NCBI RefSeq assembly: GCF_014224355.1
Contig: NZ_VNWP01000017.1
Location: forward strand, 1-45,820
Length of the DNA stretch: 45,820 nt
From: Synechococcus sp. BSA11S
GTDB taxonomy: Bacteria; Cyanobacteriota; Cyanobacteriia; PCC-6307; Cyanobiaceae
Direction of reading: 5' to 3'
Made by a program: the position numbers and the translations under genes. Positions 23,852 to 33,107 of this stretch are shown piece after piece (within the stretch, counting starts at the first letter, position 1; every line of letters begins with the position of its first letter). The notes beneath the pieces were generated by a model. It ran no database searches. It was not told where the DNA came from and worked only from the letters and a program-made list of their open reading frames with translations.

Positions 23852-25435
23852 TCACCGGGTGAGCGAGCGCCGGTGCCCCCAGGCCGCCGCAGCGAACACC
23901 GCCGCCATCGCCAGGTAGCCCAGGGCCCAGTCGGCACCGGTCCCCCAGCCCAGATTCAGGGCGGTGTCGGCGGGGGTGAAACGCCAGGCGTGGATCAGCC
24001 CGAACCAGGAACCCACGCACGCCAGAGCCGCGCAGGCCGAAGCCGCCAGGAAGCGCTGCTCGATCACGTACACCAGCAGTGCTGAAAGCAGCATCGCAGC
24101 CACGATCTGCCCCTGCTCGAGGGCGAAGGCTCCCGCCGCCCAGACATCGGCCTGCTGCAAAGGGAGCAGCACCGCGGGCCCGAAGGGAGGCCCCGTTCCG
24201 CCGGTACCGCCGGCCCGCAGCCCGGCTTTGAGCAGCAGGGCACCCCAGCCCGCCAGCCCCGGCAGCATCCCAAGCACCACGGCCGGGGCGTGGGCGGCCG
24301 GGGTGGCCTGGAAGCTCTGGGCGGCGATCACGATGCCGATGTAGAGCACGATCGCCATGCCGGCCTCGATCGGCACCAACTGGCCCACCAGTCCGAACAG
24401 GCCGAACAGGCAGCCCAGGCCCATCACCATCCCGTTCAGCCAGGAGTAGCCGATTCTGGCGCCCATCCCCTTCCAGCCGGGATGGCCGATGTAGATGGTG
24501 GTGGGGAAGCAGGAGCCCAGCAGAGCCGCCGCGACCGTGCCCACGCCATTGATCAGCAGCGATCCCTTGACCGGGTAGCGGTCGCCGGCGGCCTCGGCGC
24601 TCTCCAGGTTCTGCAGCGAACCGAGGACGTTGAACAGTCCCATCGGCACGATCACACCGATCCAGGGCAGCAGCTGATCGCGGGCCTGCCAGAGCGCCCC
24701 CAGCCGGGGGCTCGGCAGGTGCCAGCCCACCTGGGTGGCATTGGCCTGCCAGCTGATCGGATCAAGGCGCAGCAGGCCGGTGGTCGCCGCCAGAGCAATC
24801 CCCAGCAGCACCGCCAGCAGGCCGCCGGGCAACGGCAGGCGCAGGTTCCCGTAGTAGGTGAGCAGGATCACAGCCAGCACTGCCAGCCCCACCACCGGCT
24901 GGGCATAGGTGCGCAGCAGAAAGCCCAGCGCGATGTAGCCCAGGGCGATGCCGGCCAGAGTGGAGAGCAGGGCTGCCCGCGGCAACCAGCGGCGGAGAGC
25001 CCCGACACACCAGGCCCCCGAGGTTTCGATCAATCCGGAGCCCAGGCAGGCCATCATCCCCGCCTGCCACGAGAGGCGCACGGCCTCCGCGTCGCTCAGG
25101 CCCTGTCCCACGGCCGTGAGCTTGACGGGCAGCATCACCAGAAACACATAGGCAAACAGGCTCACGGTGTTGATGCCGTAGGGCAGGGCGGTGCGGTCGG
25201 CGCGGCCCTCCCGTTGCCCCAGTCGATGGGCTTGCCAGGCATAGGCAGCGTTGCCCACCACCAGGCTCACGCCCGTGGCCGGCAGGATCACGCCGAAGAT
25301 CAGTGCATCGGGGTAACCCAGCACGCCCCGGCAGAGGCCGAGGATCAGCAGGATCTGGATCAGGTTGTCCAGTCCGAGTCCCAGAAGCCCGTCCCAGTCG
25401 CCCGGCACCAGCCAGCGTGGTCCCGTCTCCTGCAT
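23852..25435 (-). CDS. NCS2-like (xanthine/uracil permease family) transporter
   Basis: The 527-residue product has about 12-14 hydrophobic segments. The arrangement is of the NCS2/AzgA type: LDNLIQILLILGLCRGVLGY at the start, ADRTALPYGINTVSLFAYVF (re-entrant loop region), and IGVIVPMGLFNVLGSLQNLE followed by LINGVGTVAAALLGSCFPTT, which resemble the paired NCS2 half-helices with the SAGD-like and NxGxxxxT motifs. Charged positions (E, D) on these helices would bind the base or proton. The substrate may be a purine, a pyrimidine or something else. ATG 25435 was chosen because the long frame upstream is a shadow of the divergent DUF2339 gene. Confidence 0.8.
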   Translation of the reverse strand: MQETGPRWLVPGDWDGLLGLGLDNLIQILLILGLCRGVLGYPDALIFGVILPATGVSLVVGNAAYAWQAHRLGQREGRADRTALPYGINTVSLFAYVFLVMLPVKLTAVGQGLSDAEAVRLSWQAGMMACLGSGLIETSGAWCVGALRRWLPRAALLSTLAGIALGYIALGFLLRTYAQPVVGLAVLAVILLTYYGNLRLPLPGGLLAVLLGIALAATTGLLRLDPISWQANATQVGWHLPSPRLGALWQARDQLLPWIGVIVPMGLFNVLGSLQNLESAEAAGDRYPVKGSLLINGVGTVAAALLGSCFPTTIYIGHPGWKGMGARIGYSWLNGMVMGLGCLFGLFGLVGQLVPIEAGMAIVLYIGIVIAAQSFQATPAAHAPAVVLGMLPGLAGWGALLLKAGLRAGGTGGTGPPFGPAVLLPLQQADVWAAGAFALEQGQIVAAMLLSALLVYVIEQRFLAASACAALACVGSWFGLIHAWRFTPADTALNLGWGTGADWALGYLAMAAVFAAAAWGHRRSLTR

Positions 25436-25514
25436 GCCCCTGACCCTTCTCTCTCCCACCGATCCTGCAGGCACGCCCTGCGGATGCCAAGTCGCCGGGG
25501 TTCCATCCCTGAAT

Positions 25515-25534
25515 CTCTGGGCTGGAACCCAGAG
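25515..25534 (+). other. Hairpin just upstream of the DUF2339 start
   Basis: CTCTGGG, CTGGAA, CCCAGAG forms a perfect 7-bp stem that ends 2 nt before the AGGA ribosome site and 10 bp before the GTG start of the large membrane gene. It could affect translation or simply be chance. Confidence 0.3.
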
Positions 25535-25543
25535 CCAGGAACC

Positions 25544-28357
25544 GTGATCGAGTTTGTGCTCACGCTGCTCGTCCTGATCGGGCTCACCGTTCTGCTGCCG
25601 GTGGTGGCGGTGCTCGGTCTGGGCAGGTTGCTGAGCCGAAGCCGGCGGGGGAGCCTGCGCGGGGCTGAAACGGATCAGCTGCTGCAGCGACTGGAGCGGC
25701 TCGAAGCACGTCTGGATCGGTTGGAGGGAGTGGAGCTGCCGGTGGTGGAGCGGCCTGAGGCAACTCTCGGCTCCGTCGGCTTGGCCCCAGCACCGGAGCC
25801 ATCCCCTGCGCCATCGCCCGTTCCCTCTCGCCGGGGACCCTCGTTCGTGCGACGGCTGGAGCAGGGCGTCGAGAACTGGACCGGCCGGCTGGGTGCGGCG
25901 GCGGTGGTGGCCGGTGTCACCTTTCTGCTGCTGCACAGCGTCTACCGACTGGGTCCTGCCCAGCGGTTCCTGCTCACCCTGATGGCCGCTGCAGGCCTGG
26001 CAGGGCTCTCCTTCTGGCTGGCCCGCCGGCCCAGCTGGCGGGATCTCTCCGAGTGGATCCGCAGCGCGGCGGGGGCGATCACCCTGCTGGCCTGCGCTGC
26101 GGCGGGAGGGTTGCCCGGCCTCGGGCTCCAGTGGATCCAGGAGCCTCTGCCGGCCCTGGCGCTGTTGCTGCTGGGGATCGGCCTGAATCTCCTGCTGGCC
26201 TGGCGTTCGCGGCGACAGGCGCTGGCCGCAGCCCATCTGGTGCTGACGCTGGTGCCCCTGGCGATCGTGCCCCCCTCGGCGATGGCCCTGGCCATCGCCA
26301 GCGCCATCGCCCTGATCGGTCTGGGCCTGGCCCTGCGCCGCCGCTGGGATGGGGAGCTGCTGACCGTGAGTGGTGCCGCGGCGCTGCACCACCTCATCTG
26401 GTATTTCCAGACCGATCTGCCCTTTCGCAACGAGGGTCTGCGTCCTGTGGGTCTGGCCGCCGCCGTGGTGGTGTTCGGAGCCGGCGTGCTGGCGGTGCAT
26501 GGGCGCGGGGACCGGCCAGCTTCACGCATGGGGTTGCCGCTGCTGGCGCTGCTCACCAACTGGCTGGCCCTGGGGCTGGCTCTGCTGGTCTATCCACCGG
26601 GTCCTCTCGGTCGGTCCCTGGGCTGCGGCCTGGCCGCTCTGGTCGTGCTGGCTCTGGCGCGCCGCTCGGACCGCGCGAGCCAGCACTGGCTGCCACTGTC
26701 CGATCGGCTGATCGGACAGGTGCTGGTGATCACCGCACTGTTCAGCCTGGGGCCACTGCTGGCGAACGGGCTGGTCCTGCTGCTGGCGGTGCTGCTGGCC
26801 TCCCTGGTGTTCCTGCGCATCGCCAGCGATGGGACCGATGGCTGGTGGGCACAGATCAGCTGGGCTCTGAGCCTGGGGTTCGGTGGCCTGCTGGCCCTGG
26901 TGGGGCTGATCCCGGCGATCGGACCCAGCAGCAGCCAGAACGCCACCATCCTGTTGCTGGGGACTGCCGCGGCTGCGGCCGCCTCAGTGGATCTGGCCCG
27001 ACCGAGGCCGAGCCTGGGCTGGCTCAGCGCCGGGCTGGTGGTCAGTGCGGCGGTGCAGGCTCTGGCGGACGGGTCGATGGAGTGGCTGGCCCTGCTGGCG
27101 CTGGGGGGGTTGGTTCTGCTGGCCAGCCGGGTGCCGGCCCCGGGGGTGCTGGCGGGTGTCCAGGGCGCTGGCCTGGCGGTGCATGGGCTCTCCTGGGTGA
27201 GCCTGCTGGTGGCGGCCCCCTGGCAGGCCGGACCCGCAAGCCTGAGGCTGCTGCCCCTGCTGCTGCAGGGGTGGCTGTTGCTTCGGGCCGGGGCCCGGGG
27301 GGGTGGTCGCCAGCTGGCGATCGTGCTGCTGGCGGCGGATCTGGGGCTGGCCGCTCAGCTGCTGCTCGCTCCGCTCTCGCCGCTGCTGCCCGCCGCGGCC
27401 TGGTTGCTGATGGCGTTGCCGATGGCGGATCTGGCCGGCCGGGCGTCCGCGCGCACGGCGCAGACCCTGTTGGTGGTGGGGTCTGGATACCTGCTGGCCG
27501 TGCTGATGGTCTGGCCCGTCTGGGTACTGCCTGCCACGGAGCAGCTGGGGGGAATCCCCTGGAGATGGCCGCTGGAGTGGCTGGGCCTGGCGGTGCTGCT
27601 GCGCTGGCGGCGATCCAGCAGCAACTCTCCCCTGAACGGCTATCCCGGCTGGAAGACGCTGCGCCCGTACCTGCTGGAGGCGGTCCTGATCAATCTCAAC
27701 CTGCTCCTCCTCTGGGAGCTCGCCCGCCCGGCGCGGACGCTGGCCTGGTCCCTGATGGCCCTGGGGCTGGTGGGCCAACGCTGGGGTCGATCGCTCGAGC
27801 CCCGGGCCGGGTTGTATGCGCTGCCGATCAGCTGGTTCGGCCTGCTTCAGCTGGTGCTCTCCCTGCGTCGCCTCCGCCTCGATGGGAGCGGCTGGAGTGC
27901 CGGCGATCAGCTGCAGATCGCTCTGGCGGTGCTGCTGCAGATCGCCTTCGTCGTCCTCCAGCACCGGCAGGAGCCCAGGGGAGACCTGGCGGTGCCCAGG
28001 GGACTTGCCGGGGCCACGGGTCTGCTTCAGCGGCTCGAGAGGCAGCCGCTGCTGGCCGTCGATCTACCGATGCTGGTGGGTCTCGCCCTGGCGATCTACT
28101 GGCGTTTCGATCCGGGCCTGCTGACGTTGCTCTGGTCGGCCCAGGCCTTGCTGGTGTTCGCCCTGGCGGCCTGGTTGCGCCACAATCCCCTGCGCCATCT
28201 GGCCCTGGCCGGACTTGGGGTCTGCCTGCTGCGACTGCTGGTGATCGACCTGGCCGGGGCCGACCTGGGCCTGAAGGGGGTTGTGTTCGTGGGGGTGGGG
28301 GTGCTGTTGCTGGCGATGAACGCCCTGGCGAACCGCTTCAGCGACCGCTTCCGCTGA
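25544..28357 (+). CDS. Very large DUF2339 multi-spanning membrane protein
   Basis: The 937-residue protein has one membrane helix at the N-terminus (IEFVLTLLVLIGLTVLLPVV), a short coiled coil (LQRLERLEARLDRLEG, residues 45-65) and a Pro-rich linker (SPAPSPVPSRRGPS). About 25 further hydrophobic helices follow to the end, beginning with ENWTGRLGAAAVVAGVTFLL. This order is typical of DUF2339, found in cyanobacteria and many Gram-negatives; function unknown. GTG 25544 follows AGGA at good spacing and starts the first helix. It stands alone on its strand and diverges from the NCS2 permease. Its stop lies within an 8-bp inverted repeat shared with the convergent nitroreductase stop. Confidence 0.82.
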   Translation: MIEFVLTLLVLIGLTVLLPVVAVLGLGRLLSRSRRGSLRGAETDQLLQRLERLEARLDRLEGVELPVVERPEATLGSVGLAPAPEPSPAPSPVPSRRGPSFVRRLEQGVENWTGRLGAAAVVAGVTFLLLHSVYRLGPAQRFLLTLMAAAGLAGLSFWLARRPSWRDLSEWIRSAAGAITLLACAAAGGLPGLGLQWIQEPLPALALLLLGIGLNLLLAWRSRRQALAAAHLVLTLVPLAIVPPSAMALAIASAIALIGLGLALRRRWDGELLTVSGAAALHHLIWYFQTDLPFRNEGLRPVGLAAAVVVFGAGVLAVHGRGDRPASRMGLPLLALLTNWLALGLALLVYPPGPLGRSLGCGLAALVVLALARRSDRASQHWLPLSDRLIGQVLVITALFSLGPLLANGLVLLLAVLLASLVFLRIASDGTDGWWAQISWALSLGFGGLLALVGLIPAIGPSSSQNATILLLGTAAAAAASVDLARPRPSLGWLSAGLVVSAAVQALADGSMEWLALLALGGLVLLASRVPAPGVLAGVQGAGLAVHGLSWVSLLVAAPWQAGPASLRLLPLLLQGWLLLRAGARGGGRQLAIVLLAADLGLAAQLLLAPLSPLLPAAAWLLMALPMADLAGRASARTAQTLLVVGSGYLLAVLMVWPVWVLPATEQLGGIPWRWPLEWLGLAVLLRWRRSSSNSPLNGYPGWKTLRPYLLEAVLINLNLLLLWELARPARTLAWSLMALGLVGQRWGRSLEPRAGLYALPISWFGLLQLVLSLRRLRLDGSGWSAGDQLQIALAVLLQIAFVVLQHRQEPRGDLAVPRGLAGATGLLQRLERQPLLAVDLPMLVGLALAIYWRFDPGLLTLLWSAQALLVFALAAWLRHNPLRHLALAGLGVCLLRLLVIDLAGADLGLKGVVFVGVGVLLLAMNALANRFSDRFR

Positions 28358-28383
28358 GGGTTTGCTTGGAAGTCGCTCCCTGC

Positions 28384-29030
28384 TCAGCGGTGCTCGATCA
28401 GCTCGGGTCTGGGGAACCGCACCTTCGCAAGGCTGGCGTATTTGTCGTCGGGGCTGCGGTGGCCGGCGGCGCAGACCACGCAGCTGCGGTATGGGGTGCC
28501 GTCAAGGGAGAGCAGCCGGTCGTAGTCGGGCGGGGAGAAGCCTTCGATCGGGCAGGTGTCCACCCCCAGCAGAGCTGCCGCTGTCATGAAGTTGCCCAGG
28601 GCGATGTAGGTCTGATTGCTTGCCCAGGTGGCGATGTGGGCGCTGCGGGGACCCGCCACCAGGTCCTTGTGGATCAGCCGCGATAGAACGCGAGCTGCTT
28701 GGGCGATTGCTTTCGGGCCTCAGCAGTGGCGGCGATCAAACGGTCGAGATCGCTCTCCTCGATGCTGCGTCGTGCCAGGAACAGCACCAGGTGAGAAGCC
28801 TCGGTGATCTGGGCCTGGTTCCAGGAGAACGGTTGCAAGGCAGCGCGCAGGGCCGGGTCGTCGATGACCAGGAACTTCCAGGGCTGCAGGCCGTACGACG
28901 ATGGGGTGAGCACCAGGGCTTGCTCGAGTGCGTCCCAGATTTCGGAGGAAATCCGCCGCTGGCTGTTGAACTTCTTGGTGGCATAGCGCCAGCCCAGAGA
29001 CGCAAGCAGTTCAGGACTGGAGACGGGCAT
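28384..29030 (-). pseudogene. Nitroreductase family gene broken by a single-base frameshift
   Basis: From ATG 29030 the first frame encodes the N-terminal half of an FMN nitroreductase (LGWRYATKKFNSQRRISS, LTPSSYGLQPWKFLVIDD) and stops at 28674 after KQLAFYRG. The next frame continues without loss of sequence (LIHKDLVAGPRSAHIATWAS, QTYIALGNFMTAAALLGVD, CPIEGFSPPDY, VVCAAGHRSPDDKYA) to 28384. Restoring one base near 28676 would rejoin them into a protein of about 215 residues of normal length. All family segments survive, so the damage is recent, or a sequencing error, or a genuine programmed shift. No slippery homopolymer is seen at the site. Confidence 0.8.
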
Positions 29031-29177
29031 GGGCTTGCTGTATGAAGAAAGTCTTAAGGGGCAGGAATCCAGACGCCGTGCTTGTGCCAACCTTGTCAGC
29101 GTCACAGGAGCCGTATGAGCGCGGTCCGGGTTGACCGGAGCTGCCTGGCCATCGTTCCTGTCCAACCCCTCATCCGC

Positions 29178-29399
29178 ATGTCTGCAGCGATGAAGCACTG
29201 TTCTCTCACCGGCCAACCGATCTGGTTGAAGCGCTCCAGGGTCGAAGCGCTGCGCAGCCGTCTGGAAACACTTCAGGCCTGCCTTGAAGGACAGATTCAG
29301 AGTCTGCCGTTCGGACATGAGGGCTGGCTCGACACCGAACGAGAGCTGAATGCCGCCGAGGCGGCCATGGCTCAGATGGGTGACTGGCGGCTGGGCTGA
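29178..29399 (+). CDS. Small hypothetical protein
   Basis: From ATG 29178 the product is 73 residues: a short lead (MSAAMKHCSLTGQPIWLKRS) and then a helical stretch (RVEALRSRLETLQACLEGQI, ERELNAAEAAMAQMGDW) that could form a coiled coil. Another ATG at 29115 is in frame. I recognise no family. It ends 10 bp from the convergent exported-protein gene. Composition is like the neighbourhood, so it is probably real. Confidence 0.5.
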   Translation: MSAAMKHCSLTGQPIWLKRSRVEALRSRLETLQACLEGQIQSLPFGHEGWLDTERELNAAEAAMAQMGDWRLG

Positions 29400-29409
29400 A
29401 GATCCTGTT

Positions 29410-29760
29410 TCAGCGGCTGCAGGAGAAGTTTTCCCTGGATCCCACCAGCAGGCTGAATCTGGGATGCTCTGGGTCGTCGACCCCCCAGAACCACTTGCCA
29501 TCGGAGTAGGAGGGTGGTCCGCTGGAGTTGCTCCTGGGCAGCTGCAGGCTCAGGTCGCGCCAGCGCAACACAACAAAGGCCCCCGGGGCAGTGCCTGCGC
29601 TGGTGTTGGGAATTCCCACAGCATCAACGGCTCCGGCGTGGGCGGTTGCCACGAGTGTGTCTCCGGCGCAGAGATAACTCTGTTCCGAGACGGCCCAGGC
29701 GGCTGAACCAGAAAAGCCGCCCAGAACAAGGACGGCCAGAAGGAAACCAAGCAACGGCAT
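29410..29760 (-). CDS. Small exported hypothetical protein
   Basis: ATG 29760 gives 116 residues beginning with a signal peptide (MPLLGFLLAVLVLGGFSGSA, then AWA). The mature domain is beta-rich (SYLCAGDTLVATAHAGAVDA, APGAFVVLRWRDLSLQL) with two cysteines far apart (SYLCAG near the start, NFSCSR at the end) that could form a disulfide. No family recognised. It lies on the same strand as the HLIP gene, 42 bp downstream of it, and may share its transcript. Confidence 0.6.
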   Translation of the reverse strand: MPLLGFLLAVLVLGGFSGSAAWAVSEQSYLCAGDTLVATAHAGAVDAVGIPNTSAGTAPGAFVVLRWRDLSLQLPRSNSSGPPSYSDGKWFWGVDDPEHPRFSLLVGSRENFSCSR

Positions 29761-29802
29761 GGCAACAGAAACGTCGGGCATCAGGCCCGTTTGGTATCAG
29801 GC

Positions 29803-30075
29803 TCAGCCGATGCCGAGCAGCCCGCGGGTGAAGGCCTCACCACCCAGGGCGAATTCAGTGGCCAGCAGCGCGATGAAACCCAGCATGGCCATCCGGCCAT
29901 TCAGCTTCTCGGCACGCTCATGGAAGCCCCAGCCGCTCTCGGCGCTCACCACTTCCATGCGGGGTTCGGTGGCGAAGGCATTGAGGCGACCGCCGTCTTC
30001 GGTGGTGACGGTGGCGCCGCGGATGGTGGCGCGTTCGCTGGCGGTCACAGGAGCGGTGGCGGTGGCTTGGGCCAT
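29803..30075 (-). CDS. hli: High-light-inducible protein (HLIP, CAB/ELIP family)
   Basis: This 90-residue protein has the chlorophyll-binding helix of the CAB/ELIP/HLIP family: [20 protein letters not shown], with the conserved E, N, R and M of the motif and a single membrane span continuing [13 protein letters not shown]. Such proteins bind chlorophyll and carotenoid near photosystem II and are induced by strong light. The N-terminal 40 residues are the variable polar lead. The start follows GAGGA. It diverges from the carotenoid-isomerase-like gene with little more than 100 bp between starts, which suits joint light regulation. Confidence 0.93.
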   Translation of the reverse strand: MAQATATAPVTASERATIRGATVTTEDGGRLNAFATEPRMEVVSAESGWGFHERAEKLNGRMAMLGFIALLATEFALGGEAFTRGLLGIG

Positions 30076-30184
30076 TGGGTCCTCGTGTTGTTGAGAGAAC
30101 TGTAACACATTGTTGCGGATCATTACAAGTCTCCCTGGTTGGCACGGCTCTCCATCATCAGAATCAGCTCCCAGCGCGCTGTCC

Positions 30185-31744
30185 TTGGCCGCCCCCTCCT
30201 CCCGTTGTGATCTGGTCGTGATCGGCAGCGGCCTGGGCGGGCTCTGCTGCGCAGGACTGGCTGCTCTGCATGGCCTCGAGGTGATCGTGCTGGAAGCCCA
30301 CGATCGAGCAGGCGGCGCGGCCCATGGCTTCGAGCGACGCGGCTTCCGGTTCGAGTCGGGACCCTCCCTCTGGAGCGGCCTGGGCCGCTGGCCCAGCACC
30401 AACCCCCTGGCCCAGGTCCTGCGGGCGCTCGGCGAAACAGTGCCGGTTGCCACATACCACGACTGGGGACTGCTGTTGCCGGAGGGACCGCTGCGGATCG
30501 GGGTGGGCCCCGATCCCTTCCGCGCCACGGTCGCCGAACTGCGGGGGGTGGCCGCCGCCGATGAATGGAGCGCCTTCATGGCCTGGCTCCAGCCCTACAG
30601 CGAAGCCGCCCTGGCCCTCCCCTTGCTGGCGATGCGCCCGGGCCTGGGTATGGCCGGCGTTCTCGGTGCCCGCCGCTCCGCCCGATTGGCCCGGCTGGCC
30701 CCGAAGCTGGCCGCCCTCGGGGGTGCCTTCGGTCCGATGGCACGCCGCCACCTGCGCGATCCCTTTCTGCTCCATTGGGTGGATCTGCTCTGTTTCCTGA
30801 TCTCCGGCCTGCCGATGGATCAGACCAGCGCAGCAGCCATGGCGACCCTGTTCGCCGATTGGTTTGACCCCGGCGCCTGCCTCGAATACCCCCTCGGCGG
30901 GAGCCCAGCGGTGGTGGCGGCCCTGGTGCGGGGCCTGCAGCGCCATGGAGGAGAACTCCACACCAGCAGCGCCGTGGCCGAGATCACGCTGGAGGGAGGA
31001 GCCGCCCGGGGCGTCCGCCTCGAGGACGGGCGGCAGATCCGCGCCCGGCGGGGTGTGGTGAGTAACGCCAGCCCCTGGGACACCCTCAGCCTGCTGCCGC
31101 CCGGATCCCTCAATTCCCGCTGGCGTCAGCAGCGGGAGGCCACCCCGGCCTGCGCCAGCTTCCTGCATCTGCACATGGGCCTGCGCGGTGATGGCCTCCA
31201 GAACCTTCCCGTGCATCACGTCTGGGTGGGCGACTGGCAGCGGGGCATCGGCGCCGAGCGCAATGTGCTGGTGCTCTCGATGCCCTCGCTGCTGGATTCC
31301 TCCCTGGCTCCGGAGGGTCACCAGGTGCTCCACGGCTACACCCCGGCCAATGAACCCTGGGAGCTGTGGCGCGACCTGGAGCCGCGAACGGAGGCCTACG
31401 AGAGACTCAAGCGGGAACGCTGTGGCTTGTTCCGCCAGGTGCTCGGCACGATCGTGCCTGATCTGGAGGAACGGCTGGTGATCGAACTCCACGGCACGCC
31501 CCGCACCCATGCGCGCTTCCTGCGGGTGCATCAGGGCAGCTACGGGCCGGCCCTGGGAGCCGACCAGGGCGTCTTTCCCTCCGGATCGACTCCGATCGAG
31601 GGGCTGAGCCTCTGCGGAGCGGGGATTTTCCCCGGCATCGGTGTGCCCCCTGTGGCGGTCAGTGGGGCGATGGCCGCCCATGGCTTCGTGCCGATCGCTC
31701 GGCACAGAACCCTGCTGGAGAGCCTGAATCTGCTTGGCCGCTGA
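30185..31744 (+). CDS. CrtISO/phytoene-desaturase-like FAD oxidoreductase
   Basis: About 519 residues from a TTG at 30185 (TTG 30110 is also in frame). The N-terminus is a dinucleotide-binding fold ([20 protein letters not shown], then [20 protein letters not shown]), followed by [12 protein letters not shown]. The C-terminal FAD motif is [20 protein letters not shown]. This layout fits the carotenoid isomerase (CrtISO) and phytoene desaturase group. The closest function is likely carotenoid isomerisation or desaturation, but paralogues with unknown substrates are frequent. No clear ATG exists near the fold, so the start is uncertain. It diverges from an HLIP gene, which fits photoprotection. 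Confidence 0.8.
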   Translation: MAAPSSRCDLVVIGSGLGGLCCAGLAALHGLEVIVLEAHDRAGGAAHGFERRGFRFESGPSLWSGLGRWPSTNPLAQVLRALGETVPVATYHDWGLLLPEGPLRIGVGPDPFRATVAELRGVAAADEWSAFMAWLQPYSEAALALPLLAMRPGLGMAGVLGARRSARLARLAPKLAALGGAFGPMARRHLRDPFLLHWVDLLCFLISGLPMDQTSAAAMATLFADWFDPGACLEYPLGGSPAVVAALVRGLQRHGGELHTSSAVAEITLEGGAARGVRLEDGRQIRARRGVVSNASPWDTLSLLPPGSLNSRWRQQREATPACASFLHLHMGLRGDGLQNLPVHHVWVGDWQRGIGAERNVLVLSMPSLLDSSLAPEGHQVLHGYTPANEPWELWRDLEPRTEAYERLKRERCGLFRQVLGTIVPDLEERLVIELHGTPRTHARFLRVHQGSYGPALGADQGVFPSGSTPIEGLSLCGAGIFPGIGVPPVAVSGAMAAHGFVPIARHRTLLESLNLLGR

Positions 31745-31785
31745 GCCAGGCCGCGTACTCTGCCTCCAGTGCGACAGATCATTGG

Positions 31786-32475
31786 GTGCTGAAGGGCAGC
31801 GACAACCGGGTTGACGAACTGAAGGCCCTGGGCTGGTCGGCCGAGGATCTCAGAAAGTACGAGGAGCTCTGGGAGTACCGCCAACGCTGGGGTGCGATCA
31901 ACCTGGAACGGGAGGATCGGGACTTCCTGCGTCAGGCCGAGGCGGCGCTTCCCAAGAGGGCGGCCCATGGCAAGGGAGCGGGGCGCAAGACGATCCAGGA
32001 CAAATCCCACTACCGCTGGCTGGCCTCCCATCTCGAGGCCATGCGCAGCAGCCCCGTCGAGATGGACCTCGAGAACGGCCGCGTCGGGGCCTGGCCGATC
32101 GTTCTGGAAGAAGAGCTCCGCGCCCTGGCCTACTACGAACCTGTGCTTGGCCTGCCCGACACCCTCAGGGCCAGGGCTCTCACGCCGGTAAGGGAGCGCT
32201 GGATCGAGGAGGCCGCCAAGGACGGCGAGACCCTGGCCTTCGATTTCCCTGCTGCTCTGGAGACCCTTCGGCAAAGCGGCAGCGCCAGCTGGAAGTCTTT
32301 GCGTTCAGAGGCGGCCGAGAACCCCATGAGCTACCCGGTGCTCGACCCCGAAGCCGCCGCAGCTTTCCGCTCCCGGGTGCGCGAGGAGGTGCTGGCACTC
32401 ACCCGCAGCACGTTCCCCTCCCTGGCCGAGACCAGCAAAGTGGAACCGCCTGATGACTGGCAGCCTGCCCGTTGA
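31786..32475 (+). CDS. Conserved-looking hypothetical soluble protein
   Basis: From a GTG at 31786 the product has 229 residues and is acidic, Trp-rich and largely helical: ELKALGWSAEDLRKYEELWE, YRQRWGAINLEREDRDFLRQ, KSHYRWLASHLEAMRSS, WPIVLEEELRALAYYEPVLG. No membrane segment or signal. I recall no named family; related sequences may exist in Synechococcus/Cyanobium. It follows the CrtISO-like gene by 41 bp on the same strand, so joint transcription is possible. Confidence 0.65.
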   Translation: MLKGSDNRVDELKALGWSAEDLRKYEELWEYRQRWGAINLEREDRDFLRQAEAALPKRAAHGKGAGRKTIQDKSHYRWLASHLEAMRSSPVEMDLENGRVGAWPIVLEEELRALAYYEPVLGLPDTLRARALTPVRERWIEEAAKDGETLAFDFPAALETLRQSGSASWKSLRSEAAENPMSYPVLDPEAAAAFRSRVREEVLALTRSTFPSLAETSKVEPPDDWQPAR

Positions 32476-32508
32476 CGCTGGTTGGAGACCCCTGGCCAGG
32501 GTTGGGCT

Positions 32509-32835
32509 TCAGGGCCCGGCGCTGGCGCAGGCTTCGCTCAGGAGCCTGGTCTCGAAGCCGGCCTTGGGCTTCTCCCAGCCTTTCCAGGTCATCCCGGCAC
32601 CGGTGACGTTGATCTGAGCCGCCTTGCAGTTCACCGAGAGATAAAAAAGCTGCTTCTTGGCATTGCGGCTGCGGGTCACCAGGCTGCCGTCCATCAGCTG
32701 CCAGTTGGCCCAGTCGATGGTCAGGGGGCCATACACGCGCCAATCGGCGGCTTTGGGCTGCTGCTGCGCCAGCAGGGAAGGTGTCGACACGGGGGGCACC
32801 GCCGTGATGGCCAGGGCCAGCAGCCAGGCAGACAT
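32509..32835 (-). CDS. Small exported hypothetical protein
   Basis: ATG 32835 gives 108 residues with a signal peptide (MSAWLLALAITAVPPVSTPS, then LLAQQQ). The mature domain is beta-rich and contains two cysteines (VNCKAA, SEACAS). It includes DWRVYGPLTIDWANWQLMDG and KKQLFYLSVNCKAAQINVTG. The pattern of a short, Trp-rich, secreted protein with one possible disulfide is common in picocyanobacteria. Function unknown. It converges on the previous gene with 33 bp between stops. Confidence 0.65.
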   Translation of the reverse strand: MSAWLLALAITAVPPVSTPSLLAQQQPKAADWRVYGPLTIDWANWQLMDGSLVTRSRNAKKQLFYLSVNCKAAQINVTGAGMTWKGWEKPKAGFETRLLSEACASAGP

Positions 32836-32869
32836 GGGCACTCCTGAAGGCAGCTCCCATGCTGCACTC

Positions 32870-33091
32870 CTACGCCCGATCGCGCGACAAGGGCGCTGAA
32901 ACGGTGGCGGCTGTGGGTGGGAGAGGGCGAGGCCTGGGCTCCGGGGTTGGAGCCACGATCAGGCGCACCACCACCACCGCCAGGTTCACCCCGATCAGGA
33001 CGAAGGCCAGAGCCCCCACCCCGGCCAGGACACGCAGGCCCATCGGTCGCGAGGAAGCGGCCAGCTCGAGATCGTCGGGATCCTGGGGCAT
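32870..33091 (-). CDS. Small single-pass membrane protein
   Basis: The 73-residue product has an acidic N-terminus (MPQDPDDLELAASSRPMG), one strong membrane helix (VLAGVGALAFVLIGVNLAVV, then VVRLIV) and a Pro/Arg-rich cytoplasmic or lumenal tail (PTPEPRPRPLPP). No family recognised. It sits between two exported-protein genes on the same strand, with 17-35 bp gaps, suggesting one small operon of envelope proteins. Confidence 0.55.
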   Translation of the reverse strand: MPQDPDDLELAASSRPMGLRVLAGVGALAFVLIGVNLAVVVVRLIVAPTPEPRPRPLPPTAATVSAPLSRDRA

Positions 33092-33107
33092 CGGGATGGG
33101 CGGGAAC

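Noticed and set aside
24290-25543. N-terminal extension of the DUF2339 frame across the permease gene
   Set aside because: This part is antisense to the NCS2 permease and is Gln/His/Gly-rich; a GTG with a ribosome site at 25544 gives the real start.
28351-28390. 8-bp inverted repeat CCGCTGAG/CTCAGCGG between convergent genes as a terminator
   Set aside because: The arms are simply two Arg-stop codon ends facing each other, the loop is 24 nt and there is no T-run.
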